Source: Dipteris shenzhenensis (lineage: Eukaryota > Polypodiophyta > Polypodiopsida > Gleicheniales). From it: 64,000 bases of DNA. The stretch lies in the NCBI GenBank assembly GCA_047967505.1, contig CM106538.1; one strand, given 5' to 3'. Numbering within the stretch: position 1 is the stretch's first letter; each line of letters starts with the position of its first letter. The position numbers and the translations under genes were made by a program. Below are positions 9,958 through 21,043 of this stretch, piece by piece. The notes under the pieces were generated by a model. The model was not told the origin of the DNA. It was given only the letters and a program-made list of their open reading frames with translations, and made no database searches.

Positions 9958-10900
9958 ATGGCACTGTCATCTCTATCCTCTCCTGTAACCTTGGTGGGAA
10001 AGTTTTCTGGAAGTGGTTTCCCTTCATGGCAGAAGAAGATGCAGCTACTTCTCACGCGGAAAGGCATTTGGGATGTTGTATTTGGAGAAGAAGATGAAGC
10101 TTCTAGCTCAGATTGCACAAAGCGCAATGAGAAGGCCATAACCATTATTGGGCTGGATGCTAGGACTTGCTGAGTCTCTTGTACACATTGACTTCAAGTC
10201 TACAGCCAAGCAGATTTGGGAAAAAATTGAACGTATTTTTGAGATCACCAATTCTACAGCATTTTTGAAACTTGTTTTATGATCTCAAGATGGATGATGG
10301 TCAAGAACTGAGTGATCATCTGGCTAAGTTTGGCAGCAATTGTCTAGTCTCAAATGTGAGCCCGATGACAAAGACAAAGTAGCTGTTTTAATTAAAAGTA
10401 TGGGTGGTATTTTCAGTTTTGAGCATACTTTAGAAATACTGTGTGGCGGTCACCACTTATGATGATCTTGTTGCATTGCTCCTTAAACAAGGATGATCTA
10501 AGTGCCAACAACTTAGACTCAATATTACAGCTTTTGTAAGCCAAAATAAATGGAAGAAAGGTAGAAGAATCCAATAAAAAGGTGGGGCACATTGAGGCCA
10601 ACTGCTTCAAGAAGATGGATAAAGAGCAAGAGAAGCATCATGCTAATCTTGCAGCTGAAGACGAAGTGGAGGAGATCCTCGAAATATAAGAAATTCAGGC
10701 TACTACCGTCCAAGTCAAACTTAATGAGGACGATGATCCTTACAATGATGAATGGGCTTTCTGATTTGTTTTTGAGTGACTGTTTCAATAAGGGTACTCT
10801 GCCCTTGGTAGTCCCCCAAAAATGATTGTATTTGCTGAGCGCCTTAGTTCTAGGCTTCAGATTTATGCCTTCTACCCAGTTCAGACCAAAGGGGGTTGAC
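9958..10900 (+). pseudogene. Copia gag relic
   Basis: It starts at an ATG followed by 'TLVGKFSGSGFPSWQKKMQ' and 'GIWDVVFGEEDEASS', the usual N-terminus of copia Gag. After a frameshift near 10168 come 'HIDFKSTAKQIWEKIERIFE' and 'NSTAFLKL'. Near 10580-10660 'VGHIEANCFKKMDKEQEKHH' keeps the last part of a CCHC zinc knuckle, with the first two cysteines lost. Protease, integrase and RT are absent. It runs towards a polypurine tract and an LTR, so this is an internally deleted copia element. Confidence 0.7.
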
Positions 10901-10912
10901 TGAAGGGGGGTT

Positions 10913-11290
10913 TGTTGGGGAAAGTCGTAACCAAGGTGTGGGAACACTAGGCTTAAAGAGTATCCCTTAAGTGTGTTGTGTCAATGAGTCTGAGTCATAT
11001 GGGCCACATGTGTGTGGGTCTGGCCCTTGAGAGTGTGAGGGGTTTGGTTAGATTTGTTTCTTGTGTGACCCCATCTGCGAGGTGGTTGAGCGTTGAAGAT
11101 AAGGCTTGCCTAGCCCATAAAATGGGAACATGTGTTCTCCTTTCAATTCAAGCAATCCATTCCGTGTCTTGTGCCTCCGCATCTCCATGTGCATGCTCTC
11201 TCTCTCACCCTCTCCCTGACTCTGATCTCGATCAGGAGTGACCTTATTCAAATCGAATCATGTATTCTTCTGCTGTATTATCTTAACCCG
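10913..11290 (+). mobile_element. Copia 3' LTR (copia relic)
   Basis: A polypurine tract TGAAGGGGGG (10901-10910) is followed by TGTTGGGGAAAG, a standard copia LTR start. The interior has a TATA-like 'CCCATAAAATGGG' (about 11116) and a pyrimidine-rich leader-like part. The 3' boundary at 'CCCGACA' near 11290 is a guess, as no 5' LTR is present for comparison. Confidence 0.5.
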
Positions 11291-13109
11291 ACATGCTTGA
11301 TGTTGACATGGACAAGAGTCCAAGATGCTATCAAAGACTATGCCACGATCTTGTTGTTAAACCAAACAATTTTGCAAAGGTGGGATTGGCTGGTTGATTT
11401 TGGCTCCCATCCTTCCTAGTACTCATGGGTCTCAGAGGATTGCCCTTGGGCATTGGTTCAATGCAATGGTGGTGAGTAAATGTGACCTTGTTCATCTCTT
11501 TCCTCAGATTTGGTCAGTCACATGACATGCATTGGCCATTCAGCTGCATGCTCAGGTGGTTGTTTTTTATGTTGGTCACTTATTTCAGTATGCTTTCGCA
11601 TGGTGGGCTTCGAGTAGGGCCCTGCTTCTAGAAGATCCCTTTAAAAAAGATTGAAGTAGAGGCTGGTACTCCTTTTCTCTGATGTCATCACAGAGGACAG
11701 CACATACCCTTGAGTGGATTCCCAGAATCATGTATCGTCTCGCGAAGACAGGTTGCTTAGTTTGGGGCAGAGACAGCCATGAATGGGGATTGGATGATGA
11801 GGGACAGCTGAAGCAATGCAGAAAGATGGTTCTGCAGATGGGGGGTAGTAAGGAGAGGAGTAGCAGGAGGTTGCTGGCTGGCGACTTTTCCTGGAGGGAG
11901 GAATGGGCATAGAAGAAGTCCTCAAGGAGGGAAAAGGGATGAAGAAAGTGGACAATGGCCAGAGGGGAAGGAAGAGCTGGTGAGGGAGGGGGTGGAGAAG
12001 GTGAGAGAGATGTAGGAAGGTGGAGAGCAGAAAACGCGAACGAAGGTTGCTGAAGAAGAGCCCAATATCAGAATTATATAGGCAGAGGAAGTGAGGTTGA
12101 AGTGGATGGGCCACCATGTGGCCCCATGTTCATGATGCATGAATGTGGACCGAGTATCTTCTTTCCATGTTGTGCCTACATAGACCAAGTAATCTCTGTG
12201 CCCTTCAGTTGCACAAGTGCATTTAGTGTTTTCTAAGGGCCCTAGGCACTTACAATTTTGATTTCAAAGAAACACCCTTTGCAAGTTCCACCTTTTTTCC
12301 CGCTTTTGGAATAAGTAGTTCAACTCTTTGAGATCTTCGACATGGTTGCCCTAAGAAACAAAAAACCTCAATTCCCTTCTTTACCCTTTTTTTTGGGGGG
12401 GGAGTCATGGAACTGCAAAGATCCAATTATTAGGCATTTTGAAAAGCCAGTACGTAGCTACATCCAAGTATTGTAGGAGTGCCCATCTGTAGTCAACCCA
12501 TGGAAACCCAATCTCTTTAAAGAGGGGTCTAAAAATAGTAAGTGAGCATTTGTCAGGTTCTTTGGCCAAACTAATTTCTTTCTTCATCAGGTGATATGGC
12601 AAACTTCTTGGCACTCCTCAGTCATTTTTGCCAAAATGCTTTACCATTCATGTCTTTACTACTCTGGTAGAGTCAATTGCAAATTTCATCAAATTTTTTT
12701 AAATAAAAATTCTTAAAAGTATTTGCAAGGACCTAGGGATGCAAAATTATCAAAATTGGCAAGGTAAAGATATTTTGTACCCTCTTATTCAAGCATGACC
12801 TAACCTTCACACAAAAGGAGCACGAAATGCATTGTCCATGTGCACAATTATTGGGTGCGTAATCTTGGCAATTGCCTCTAGGAGGACCTATAACCTTGAG
12901 TCTTGCTAGCTTATGGATTGTGTTGCATCTTTTCGTCAATTCCAAGGGATGGATATACATCCCAAAGTCCAATGCTCATCTCGAGTGCATGTGTTGGGCA
13001 TTTAAATGATCACTCACTTTCTTGCTTTTGGAGAGTGATGTGGGTGGATGTGTGATTTAGATGGCACACTTAAGTGGTTGGGGTTGGGCCTTGCTGATCA
13101 ACTCCTTAG
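11291..13109. other. No recognisable gene; promoter-like patch on minus strand
   Basis: No domain or repeat pair was recognised. At 12073-12080 the minus strand reads TATATAAT. A CT-rich stretch follows about 30 bases downstream and runs for about 150 bases (12040-11900), the look of a plant core promoter plus 5' leader. Minus-strand frames at 12405-12972 show Cys-rich fragments of unknown nature with several stops. Confidence 0.3.
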
Positions 13110-13657
13110 TGACACCCTAGTATTTAGTTGAGGTGGACAACAAATTTCCAACACTACAAACATGCGTATCTGAGGTAGTAAGGCAAACATATAAAATCAA
13201 TTTTAAGGAAACTTGGTCTATTCCGTGACAACATGTCGGCTCTATCTTTGTAAGAAATCCTAGATTTACTATATTTAGAAATGTGCTAAGGAATCCTAGA
13301 TTTAGAAAGGAGACTGAAATAGCAGAGAACAAGGAATATTTGTATTGCTTGGGTGTTTGTAGTGCGTCATCCATACAATTGGGCCTCTCTTATATAGAGA
13401 GTGAAGAGTCACACATGAAAAGGTGTGTACTCCAAAGTGTATGTGCATGAAGAGGTCTGTACCCCTTGTGAAGGGTGTGACCCTTGATGAGAGGGTACAT
13501 TACAATAGGAGTGTCTCTTTCATAGAATGTCTCTTGTGAAGGGTTGTGCCTCATAGGAAGTGTCCCGTCGAAAGGGCATACCCTTCCACAAGTGTCCATT
13601 CATCAAACCATCCATAAGTCTAGATATAGAGAAAGGAATATGTCACATATCGTGACA
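13110..13657 (-). mobile_element. 3' LTR of gypsy B
   Basis: On the minus strand a purine tract GAGTGGGAGGGA (13672-13661) is followed by TGTCACGATATGTGACA, the usual TG start with a short inverted repeat. A TATA box (CTCTATATAAG, about 13400-13390) sits within it. The end TGTCA at 13110 is a guess because the 5' LTR is missing. It is adjacent to the pol remnant on the same strand. Confidence 0.55.
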
Positions 13658-13759
13658 TATTCCCTCCCACTCAAAATAAGACCCTGGTGGAGATAATGAA
13701 TTGATGTAGAAAATATCACGGTAAATTCTGAAAATACTGCTGTAAAATGTCAAGGTACT

Positions 13760-16243
13760 GCTGTAAGTCTTCATCAGATTGCCAAGTAGCGTCGGAGTCG
13801 TCCAGATCTTGCCAAAGAACAAGGAATTCCGTGATAAGTGTCGATGTTGAGTCTCTTGCTGTCGATGGTCCAGAATACGCTCAGGAATAAGGAGAACATA
13901 ATCGTCTTCGATTTCTGGGACATAATCACCTGCAGGAGGAACTGCTTCATCACCTGGAATGTACGTCTTTAGCCAAGAAATATGAAATGTCGGATGGATT
14001 TTACCCCATGATGGTGGTAATTCCAATTTGTAACTTAAAGGTGAATTTTTCTTGACGATCCGGAAAGGTCCATAGTATCTTGGTCGCAACTTAGGAAACA
14101 CAGACTTAACCGTTTTATAGCGATGTGGGGCTACAAATAATAGCACCATGTCATCGGTGTCAAATTCTAGGTGACGTCTATGTTTGTTGGCAGACCGTTG
14201 ATACCGCTCTTGCGCTTTTCGCATATGATCCCTGACTTGGAGTAGAATGTCTTGCATTTCTTGAACTAGTTGATCAGCTAGGGCCACTCGATGTTGAAGT
14301 ACAAAATTCGTTGGTACAATCGGAGTGTGTCCATAAGCAGCTTGAAATGGAGTCATGCTGATGGCACTATGGAAAGAGTTATTATAAGCAAACTCAAGGA
14401 GTGGTAGATACTCTTCCCAAGCTGCTAGGTGTGACTGAATATAATGTCGAAGCATTTCTTCCAGAACTTGGTTGACTCTTTCAGTCTGGCCATCTGATTC
14501 TGGGTGGTAGGCTGAATTGAACAGTAGAGTTGTACCCAAAGATTCGAACAGTGAAATCCAAAAGTGACTGGTAAACTTAGGATCTTTGTTGGATATGATA
14601 TTCTTGGGCAATCCATGGTGTAGGAAGATGTGTTGTATAAAGAGTTTGGCTATGTTCGGAGCCTGTGCACTGCTTTTGCAAGCAACAAAGTGTGCCATTT
14701 TGGACAATCGATCAACAATTACCATAATCTGAGTGTTACCTCTGGAGTATTGTGGTAGTGTTGTAATGAAATCCATGGAAATACTTTCCCACCTTTCAGT
14801 TGGAATTGGAAGAGGCTGAAGAAGTCCTGCTGGAAGTCGTCGGCCAGTAGTATGTTGCACTGAGTAACCTATAAGTCTTGTTGATGCCTGGATGGGAAGC
14901 ATAAGGAACTACATGATGCTCATTTAACAAAAGACGTTGAACATCCTTGTCATGTGGTACACAGCCGCGATCTTGATAATACAGAAGGTCGTCCGTATAA
15001 GAATTGGATGAGAAAATCTTCTGTTCGGAAGTCGAAGGTTGATCTTTTGAAAGAACTTGTAGTGCTATGCCGAAGTCTTTATCATTGAAATACTTCCCTT
15101 TGAATGAATTCGGACATCCACAGATAATGTAGAGATTACCATAGCTGATGCTAGAGTTAACCTGCTAAGAGCATTTGCAACTACATTGCGTAGTCCTAGA
15201 ATGTACTCAATGGTCATGTGAAAGTTGGCCAGAAACTCAACCCAGCGTGCTTGTTGAGCATTCATGACTGGTTAAGTAAAGATATACTTTAGAGAGTGAT
15301 GGTCTGTCTTGACCACCGAGTCGGCTCCCATGAGATAATGTTTCGAAGAGCGATAAGCATGTACAACAGCAAGAAACTCCTTATGATAAACCGGGTATTG
15401 GGTTTGGATATCGAAATGTTTATGGCGGTCAAAAGCAATAACTCTGCCTTCGTGCATCAAGACTGCTTCTGTAGCGATGCCAGAAGCGTCGGTCATGACC
15501 TCAAATGGAAGGTTTGGGTCAGCAATAGCTATAATTGGTGTGGTAGTGAGTGCTTGCTTGAGTTGTTGGAAACTATACTCTGTTTCGGGAAGCCACTGAA
15601 AAACTACTGTGCTTTTCAATAATTCGGACATAGGAACTGTGATTTCGGAAAACGGATAGACCTTTGTATGGTAGAAGTTTGCCAATCCGAGAAAAGAGCG
15701 GACATCATGAACATTCTTAGGAGTAGGCCAGTTTCGGATTACCTCGACCTTCTTGGGATCCACAGAGATGCCTTGAGCTGAAATAACATGTCCCAAATAT
15801 TCGAGTTGGGTCTTGAAGAACTCACTCTTCTCAATGTTGATGGAGAGAGAATTTGCATGGAGAACTTCAAAAACTTGCTGAAGATGTTGTTTGTGCTCAC
15901 GTAGAGATTTGCTGAAAACGAGGATGTCATCGAGGTAAACGATGACGAACATATCGAGGAAAGGCCGGAAGATGTCGTTCATTAGTGTCATGAATGTGGC
16001 CGGGGCATTGTTTAACCCAAAAGGCATGACCAAACATTCATAGTGTCCATACTTTGTTCGAAAAGCTGTCTTGTACTCATTGCCTTCTCGTATGCGAATT
16101 TGATGATAACCTGAACGAAGATCAATCTTTGAGAATTGTGTTGCGTGTAGAAGTTGATCAAAGAGGTCATCAATGCGAGGCAATGGATACTTGTTTTTGA
16201 TAGTGAGCTTGTTGAGGGCTCGGTAGTCGATGCAGGCAATGCT
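13760..16243 (-). pseudogene. Gypsy B chromovirus pol (RT-RNase H-integrase-chromodomain), 5'-truncated
   Basis: On the minus strand the RT begins abruptly at 'IDYRALNK' (16243) and includes '[14 protein letters not shown]', '[13 protein letters not shown]' and the catalytic '[12 protein letters not shown]'. RNase H follows ('[14 protein letters not shown]'). An in-frame TAA at 15269-15271 (Gln expected) precedes 'MNAQQARWVEFLANFHMTIE'. The HHCC zinc region of integrase is partly deleted near 14880. The integrase core then runs through 'SMDFITTLP', 'ISNKDPKFTSHFW' and 'DGQTERVNQ'. A frameshift near 13830 displaces a chromodomain ('EFLVLWQDLDDSDATWQ'). No gag or protease is present. It is defective in cis. 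Confidence 0.85.
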
Positions 16244-16254
16244 TTAGACCTCTG

Positions 16255-17184
16255 CTTTGCTGAGCTTGAATAAGCTTGCACCGCAGTGGGCTCAAGCTGA
16301 AATGCTTCTAGGTAGAGCTGCAATACCCTAGGTGAATCTGCTAGCTCACCTTCCTCCATCCACTTGGCATCCAGTGCTGAGTAATTTTGAAACATAACTA
16401 GATACCTTCTGGAAACTCAACCTCTGACTTTCCTTTCACGGTGTGCCAGGATCTGTTCTGGAATCAAGATCTCATCCAGTTCCTCCACTTCAGGCTGTTT
16501 CTCATCAAGCATCTCTTCAGGCACATCTCCTTGGAAAGGTTTCAACAAACTCATATGAAAGGCGTCATGAATTGTCCGACGCTGTGGTAGCTTCAGCTTG
16601 TAAGCTACATCATTGATCTTGTGCAAAACTTGGAAGGGTTCAAAGTACCTCATTTTCAGTTTGGTGTACACTTTATCCATGCATTTCATCTGCCTAAGTC
16701 TTGCTTTCTGAAAACGCAGTAACACCCAATCATTGTCTTTCAAGACTAAGTCACGTCGGTGCTATGCTTCTCCTGACTTTTCTGGAGGGCTATTTTTACA
16801 TTTTGATAGGTTGCATCTAAGCTTTCTACAAATCTGTCTGCTTTTTCTCTTTGGTGTGAGGTACCTTTCTTCCGCCTTCTACAATTTCAAAGGGTGCTTT
16901 CCCTGTGGAAGAATGCATTGTATTGTTGTAGGCAAACTCAACCAGTGGCAAAAGTTGCTCCCATTTAGAAGATCCAGGGCAGTAGAATTTGCCTGTTCGG
17001 AGTGTCCATCTGACTATGGGTGGAAAGAAGATGAAAAACTCAGCGTAGTGCCCATGTTCTCAAAAAGAACTCTCCAGAAAAGGCTAAACTCTCCAGAAAA
17101 GGCTGGTCATACGGGGGTCTCTCATACGGGGGTCTCTATCACTGACAATGGATGAGCCATCCCGTGGTGTTTGAAGATATGAGA
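16255..17184 (-). pseudogene. Gypsy A chromovirus: integrase C-terminal half and chromodomain
   Basis: On the minus strand it starts inside the integrase ('FKHHGMA', 'SDRDPRM' region). Two small tandem duplications disrupt it at 17057-17137. It then continues through 'LPLVEFAYNNTMHSSTGKAP', the DNA-binding part, 'AYKLKLPQRRTIHDAFHMS' and 'IPEQILAHRERKVRG'. After a TGA (16413-16411) a chromodomain-like end follows ('RRYLVMFQNYSALDAKWMEE'). It is the continuation of the element part at 30993-34215, split off by the copia insertion. The far end at about 16250 joins gypsy B RT directly, with no LTR between. Confidence 0.8.
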
Positions 17185-17415
17185 TGTTGGGGTAAAGGCA
17201 CTATGGCCACCCCAGTATAGTTAGTACACTTAAGTACAGTTAGTACTTTTATTGCTAAGTACACTAAGTACGGTGTACTTAGTGTTGTAACCTTATCCAT
17301 TGATATAAAAGGTTGACTGTGTGCTTGGGGAGGTACACACATACTTCATTATCCCCACACTCTTGTGTCTACTGTGTGTGTCGGTGTGCTCTCTCTCTCT
17401 CACTCCCACCTCACA
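17185..17415 (+). mobile_element. Copia-1 5' LTR
   Basis: It runs from TGTTGGGGTAAAGG to CCCACCTCACA. It contains direct and inverted 'AAGTAC/GTACTT' motifs between 17219 and 17285 and a TATA-like 'GATATAAAAGG' (about 17301), then a CT-rich R/U5. It matches 30761-30992 almost base for base. Confidence 0.93.
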
Positions 17416-17417
17416 AC

Positions 17418-17429
17418 TGGTATCAGAGC
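17418..17429 (+). other. Primer-binding site of copia-1
   Basis: TGGTATCAGAGC, complementary to the 3' end of plant initiator tRNA-Met, two bases after the 5' LTR. Confidence 0.93.
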
Positions 17430-18770
17430 CTGAGCTTGCACATCTCCCTCCCATTCGTCCAGCAGCAGCATCATTGTGCTGTGGAGCTCGCCAGCATCAG
17501 CGCCTTCAAGCAGTAGCAGCAGTAGCCTAAGCTGCTGCATTTCGCCGCCAGCAGCAGCGATCTGCTACTTCAGCAGGGCCGGCAGCATCCAGCGCTGCCA
17601 GCGCCACCAGCGACGCCAGCAGCGGCGGCGCCAGCAAACGCGGCCAGCGTCGCCCAGCCAGGCAACGCCAGCTAGCGGGCCGCCAAGTCGCCACACAGGC
17701 GACGCCTTCAGCGGGCCGCCAAGTCGCCACACTGGCGACGCCTTCAGCAGCGCCGCCAAGTCGCCTCACAGGCGACGCCTTCAGCAGTCCGCCATCAGCT
17801 CGCCACGCAGGCGAGCAACCCGCTAGCAGCCCGCCAGGCCTACGAGCTCCCGCCAGGAGTTCGCCAACTGCTCCGGCAGCATTACAGGTACAGGTGCAGC
17901 CTTCGAGCTCATTGTGAGCATTACTGGTCAAATGCAAGTACAGTGAGCAGATAACAGTCTATGCCTACTGTGTGAGGAAATCCTCAACATTGAATTGCAG
18001 AATCAAGGGGCTTTTGTAGCCAGTGCCAAGTATTGGCTTGTATACGCACGCATTGCGTTTATCCTCCTATTTGGAGTTGATTCTTGCAGGATTCGTATGC
18101 ATTTGTTGACCTACGGGACAGTGGAAGATGCATTGAGCACTACATTGTAGACTTGAGCACTGAATGTGCCAGTCAAATTGGGGGTTTTGCAATTGGATGC
18201 ATATCAGTGCTGGGGGAAGCAATTAAATGCCTTACAGTGGTCAGTGAAGCGGTAAATGCACTCAAATTCTGAGAATTTTTCTTCCAGTCAAGGGGCTTTT
18301 GCCTAAATCCTACTCTAAACTGTGTTATACAGTTTTAGTTGTATCTTGAAGCTTGAAGTTGACAGGTTTGAACAGTCAAACAGTCATTTACTGATTCTGT
18401 ACTTTCTGGTACAGTCAGGTACTGTTCTGTGTCAACTGTGGGGCTGATTACAGTCACTGTACAGAAGTACAGAGTGTAAAATACACTGCTATTTTTCACT
18501 GTAATTGCAGGGCAGATGCTGCTTTAATATCAGAGTACTGCTGATTGTACAACAGTGCATTTAATGATGCAAACACAGTTGCTGTTCGGATACTGCAGCA
18601 AGCAGTAAACAGTTATAATTCTCTGTTTGATTGGGAGAAACAGTTGCAGGTGCAGTTCCTGTTGTTCCGCTGCAGGAATTAAATTTTTGAGCACAGTTCA
18701 AGTGCCTGTGTGCACTTGGTTTGCAGGGAGTCAGGCACCCAAGTGTGGGTTATATTTCCTGCTGATTGTA
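17430..18770 (+). other. Copia-1 leader, GC-rich then AT-rich, non-coding
   Basis: The long leader is unusual in composition. From 17460 to 17850 it is very rich in GCAGC/GCCAGC and holds a hairpin minisatellite (17687-17816). From 17940 to 18620 it is AT-rich, with many ACAGT/ACTGT motifs. No coding similarity was seen before the gag ATG at 18771. Confidence 0.7.
17687..17816 (+). repeat. Hairpin minisatellite in copia-1 leader
   Basis: Three units of about 36 bp carry GTCGCC-(5 nt)-GGCGAC palindromes at 17687-17703, 17723-17739 and 17760-17776. A fourth variant (GCTCGCC...GGCGAGC) is at 17798-17816. The spacer is 'GCCTTCAGC' plus a variable 'GGGCCGCCAA'-like part. In RNA these would form a row of GC-rich stem-loops. 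Confidence 0.9.
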
Positions 18771-21043
18771 ATGGCTTCATCCTCGGAGTCCTCTCTTCTT
18801 AATATTAAGAAGTTGCAGGGTGCTGCTAACTACCCGATGTGGAAAAAGATGGTCCTGAATGTGCTAATCCTCAGGCAGTTTCATGCTCCTATTATACACA
18901 AAGGTGTGAAGCCCACTGGCACATCTGATGATGCTTGGGCACTGGCCGATCTGTCAGCAAAGTCCATAATTGAATTGTCACTCCATGAGAGTGTTGTTTG
19001 GAATGTGGACGGTGAAAAAACAGCCTGGGGTGTGTGGAAAAAGCTACAGGACACATATGAGCAGCAAAGTGTAGCCACAAAGATATATTGGTTGCGCAAG
19101 TTCTTCAATCTGAAGATGAAGGAAGGGACCTCCATGGATGCACATCTCAATGAGTTTAATTCAATTGTTACTCAACTTGCGAATCAGAAGTATGTGGTGG
19201 ATGAGGAAACCAAGGGTATGGCACTCTTGATCTCTCTTCCTGAAAGTTGGGATACGTTCACCACAGCTGTAACAAATGCAAACACTTTCATAAGTTTTTC
19301 AGACATCACAAGGCTGATTTTGCAAGAAGAGCAGAAGCTGAAAGCTCAAGATGCAGTAAAGCCTAACAATGCCTTGAATGCAAGGGGGAGAAGTCAGCAA
19401 AGAGGCAAATCCCAGGAAAGGGGAAAAGGCAGGAGCAAGTCCCGCTCCAACAAAGATGTTGAGTGCTACTACTGTGGCAAAAAGGGACATACCAAAAAGC
19501 AGTGCTTTAAACTGAAAAATGATAAGAGAGACAAAGCCAAGGACACTGATGCGTCAGATGCAAAGGCAATTGTACCAGTAAGCAAGGGCAAGAGCAGTGT
19601 GAAGATTGAAGAGCTTCATTCTACACACGGTTATGACAGTGAGGGAGAGGTTCTATTTCTCTCTACTTTGGATGCTCATTCTCTCCATGCAGGAGATTTT
19701 GCAGACATGCACTGTTGGATCATTGACTCAGGTGCCTCATTCCATGTTACACCTTACAGAGAGTTGTTTGTCAGGTATGCAGCAGGCAGCAATGGAGTCG
19801 TGTTTCTAGGGGATAATCATGCATGCAGTATTGTCGGTGTTGGAGATGTCAGGCTTGTATTTGCTGATGGTACTCAGCTTATGCTTCACAATGTCAGGCA
19901 TGTACCCGAAGTCAAGAAAAATTTGATTTCTACTGGCATGTTGGATGACGAAGGTTTTGTGACCAGCTTTGGTCATGGTTTCTGGAAGGTCACCAAATGT
20001 GCCCTGGTTGTTGCCAGAGGTTCTAAGGTTGACACGATGTATACCCTTCATGCTAAAGTATGTAATCATACTGATATTCATGCCACCGAGCTGCCGAATA
20101 TTTCTATGTGGCATAGCCGGATGGGACATATGAGCATAAGTGGAATGGAGCAATTGGCTCGCCTTGGCTACTTACCGTCTCTGAAATTTTCTGATTTAAA
20201 GTTTTGTGAGCACTGCATATATGGTAGACAATTACAGTGTCCTCATAAGAGGAGATTAGGACATAAAGATGCTCAACTTGAGCTTGTGCATACAGATGTG
20301 TGTGAGATGCCTAGTCCTTCACTTGGAGGTGCACGGTACTTTGTCACATTTATAGATGATTCCACACGGAAGGTGTGGGTGTATCCTCTTCGATTGAAGA
20401 GTGATGTCTTTCCAGTGTTCCAGAAATGGCTTGCTTTGGTTGAGAACCAAACAGGCAAAACACTGAAGGTTTTGCTGTCAGATAACGGTGGGGAGTATAT
20501 ATCTAATGCATTCAATGCATTTTGTGATGCTAGAGGTATTAAAAGGGAACTCCCTGCTCCTTACAGTCCAGCGCAGATGGGCACGGCAGAGCGTATGAAT
20601 AGAACCATACAGGAAAAGTCCCGCTCTATGATGTCACATGCTGCTTTACCTCATGGATTTTGGGTTGAGGCTGTAAAAACAGCAGTACACCTCATCAATA
20701 GGTCACCAAATAAAAGACTGGATGGCAGAGTGCGAGAGGAGCTTTGGACAGGAAAACTTCCTTCCTATAAGCACTTGAGGGTCTTTGGCTGCACTGCGTA
20801 CGTGCATATACGCAGAGAAGATCGCAGCAAGCTTGATCCTAAGTCTCTTAAATGCATTTTTCTTGGATATGGTGACAGTGGTGAGATGGGTTACCGCCTA
20901 TGGGATCCTGTGAATAAGAAGCTAATACGCAGCAATGATGTCTTATTTGATGAGTCATGTATGTTTAAGGCAGAAGATAAGCCTTCTGATGCTTTAGAGG
21001 TTGACATTGATGACTCGGGACATCCTGTACAATTCAGGCAGGA
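18771..21043 (+). pseudogene. Copia-1 gag-pol, 5' part (Gag, protease, integrase)
   Basis: The preferred start is ATG 18771 (MASSSESSLLNIKKL); an earlier ATG at 18627 would add a non-typical extension. Domains in order are Gag (WKKMVLNVLI, about residues 1-200) and a CCHC knuckle 'CYYCGKKGHTKKQC' (about 19468-19510). Protease with 'IIDSGASFHVT' (about 19720) follows, then the integrase zinc region ('MWHSRMGHMS') and the integrase core 'HTDVCEM', 'LLSDNGGEY' and 'MNRTIQEKSR'. The frame is open to the gypsy C insertion at 21044, which supplies an artificial stop at 21057. Excluding gypsy C makes the frame continue into 28842. Confidence 0.93.

Noticed and set aside
17476-17937. Ala/Arg/Pro-rich frames over the GC-rich copia-1 leader as small proteins
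   Set aside because: They follow the hairpin minisatellite in both strands and lie between PBS and gag; better explained as structured leader.
18627-18770. ATG 18627 as copia-1 gag start
   Set aside because: The extra 48 residues are Cys-rich and unlike Gag; ATG 18771 gives the usual copia Gag N-terminus.
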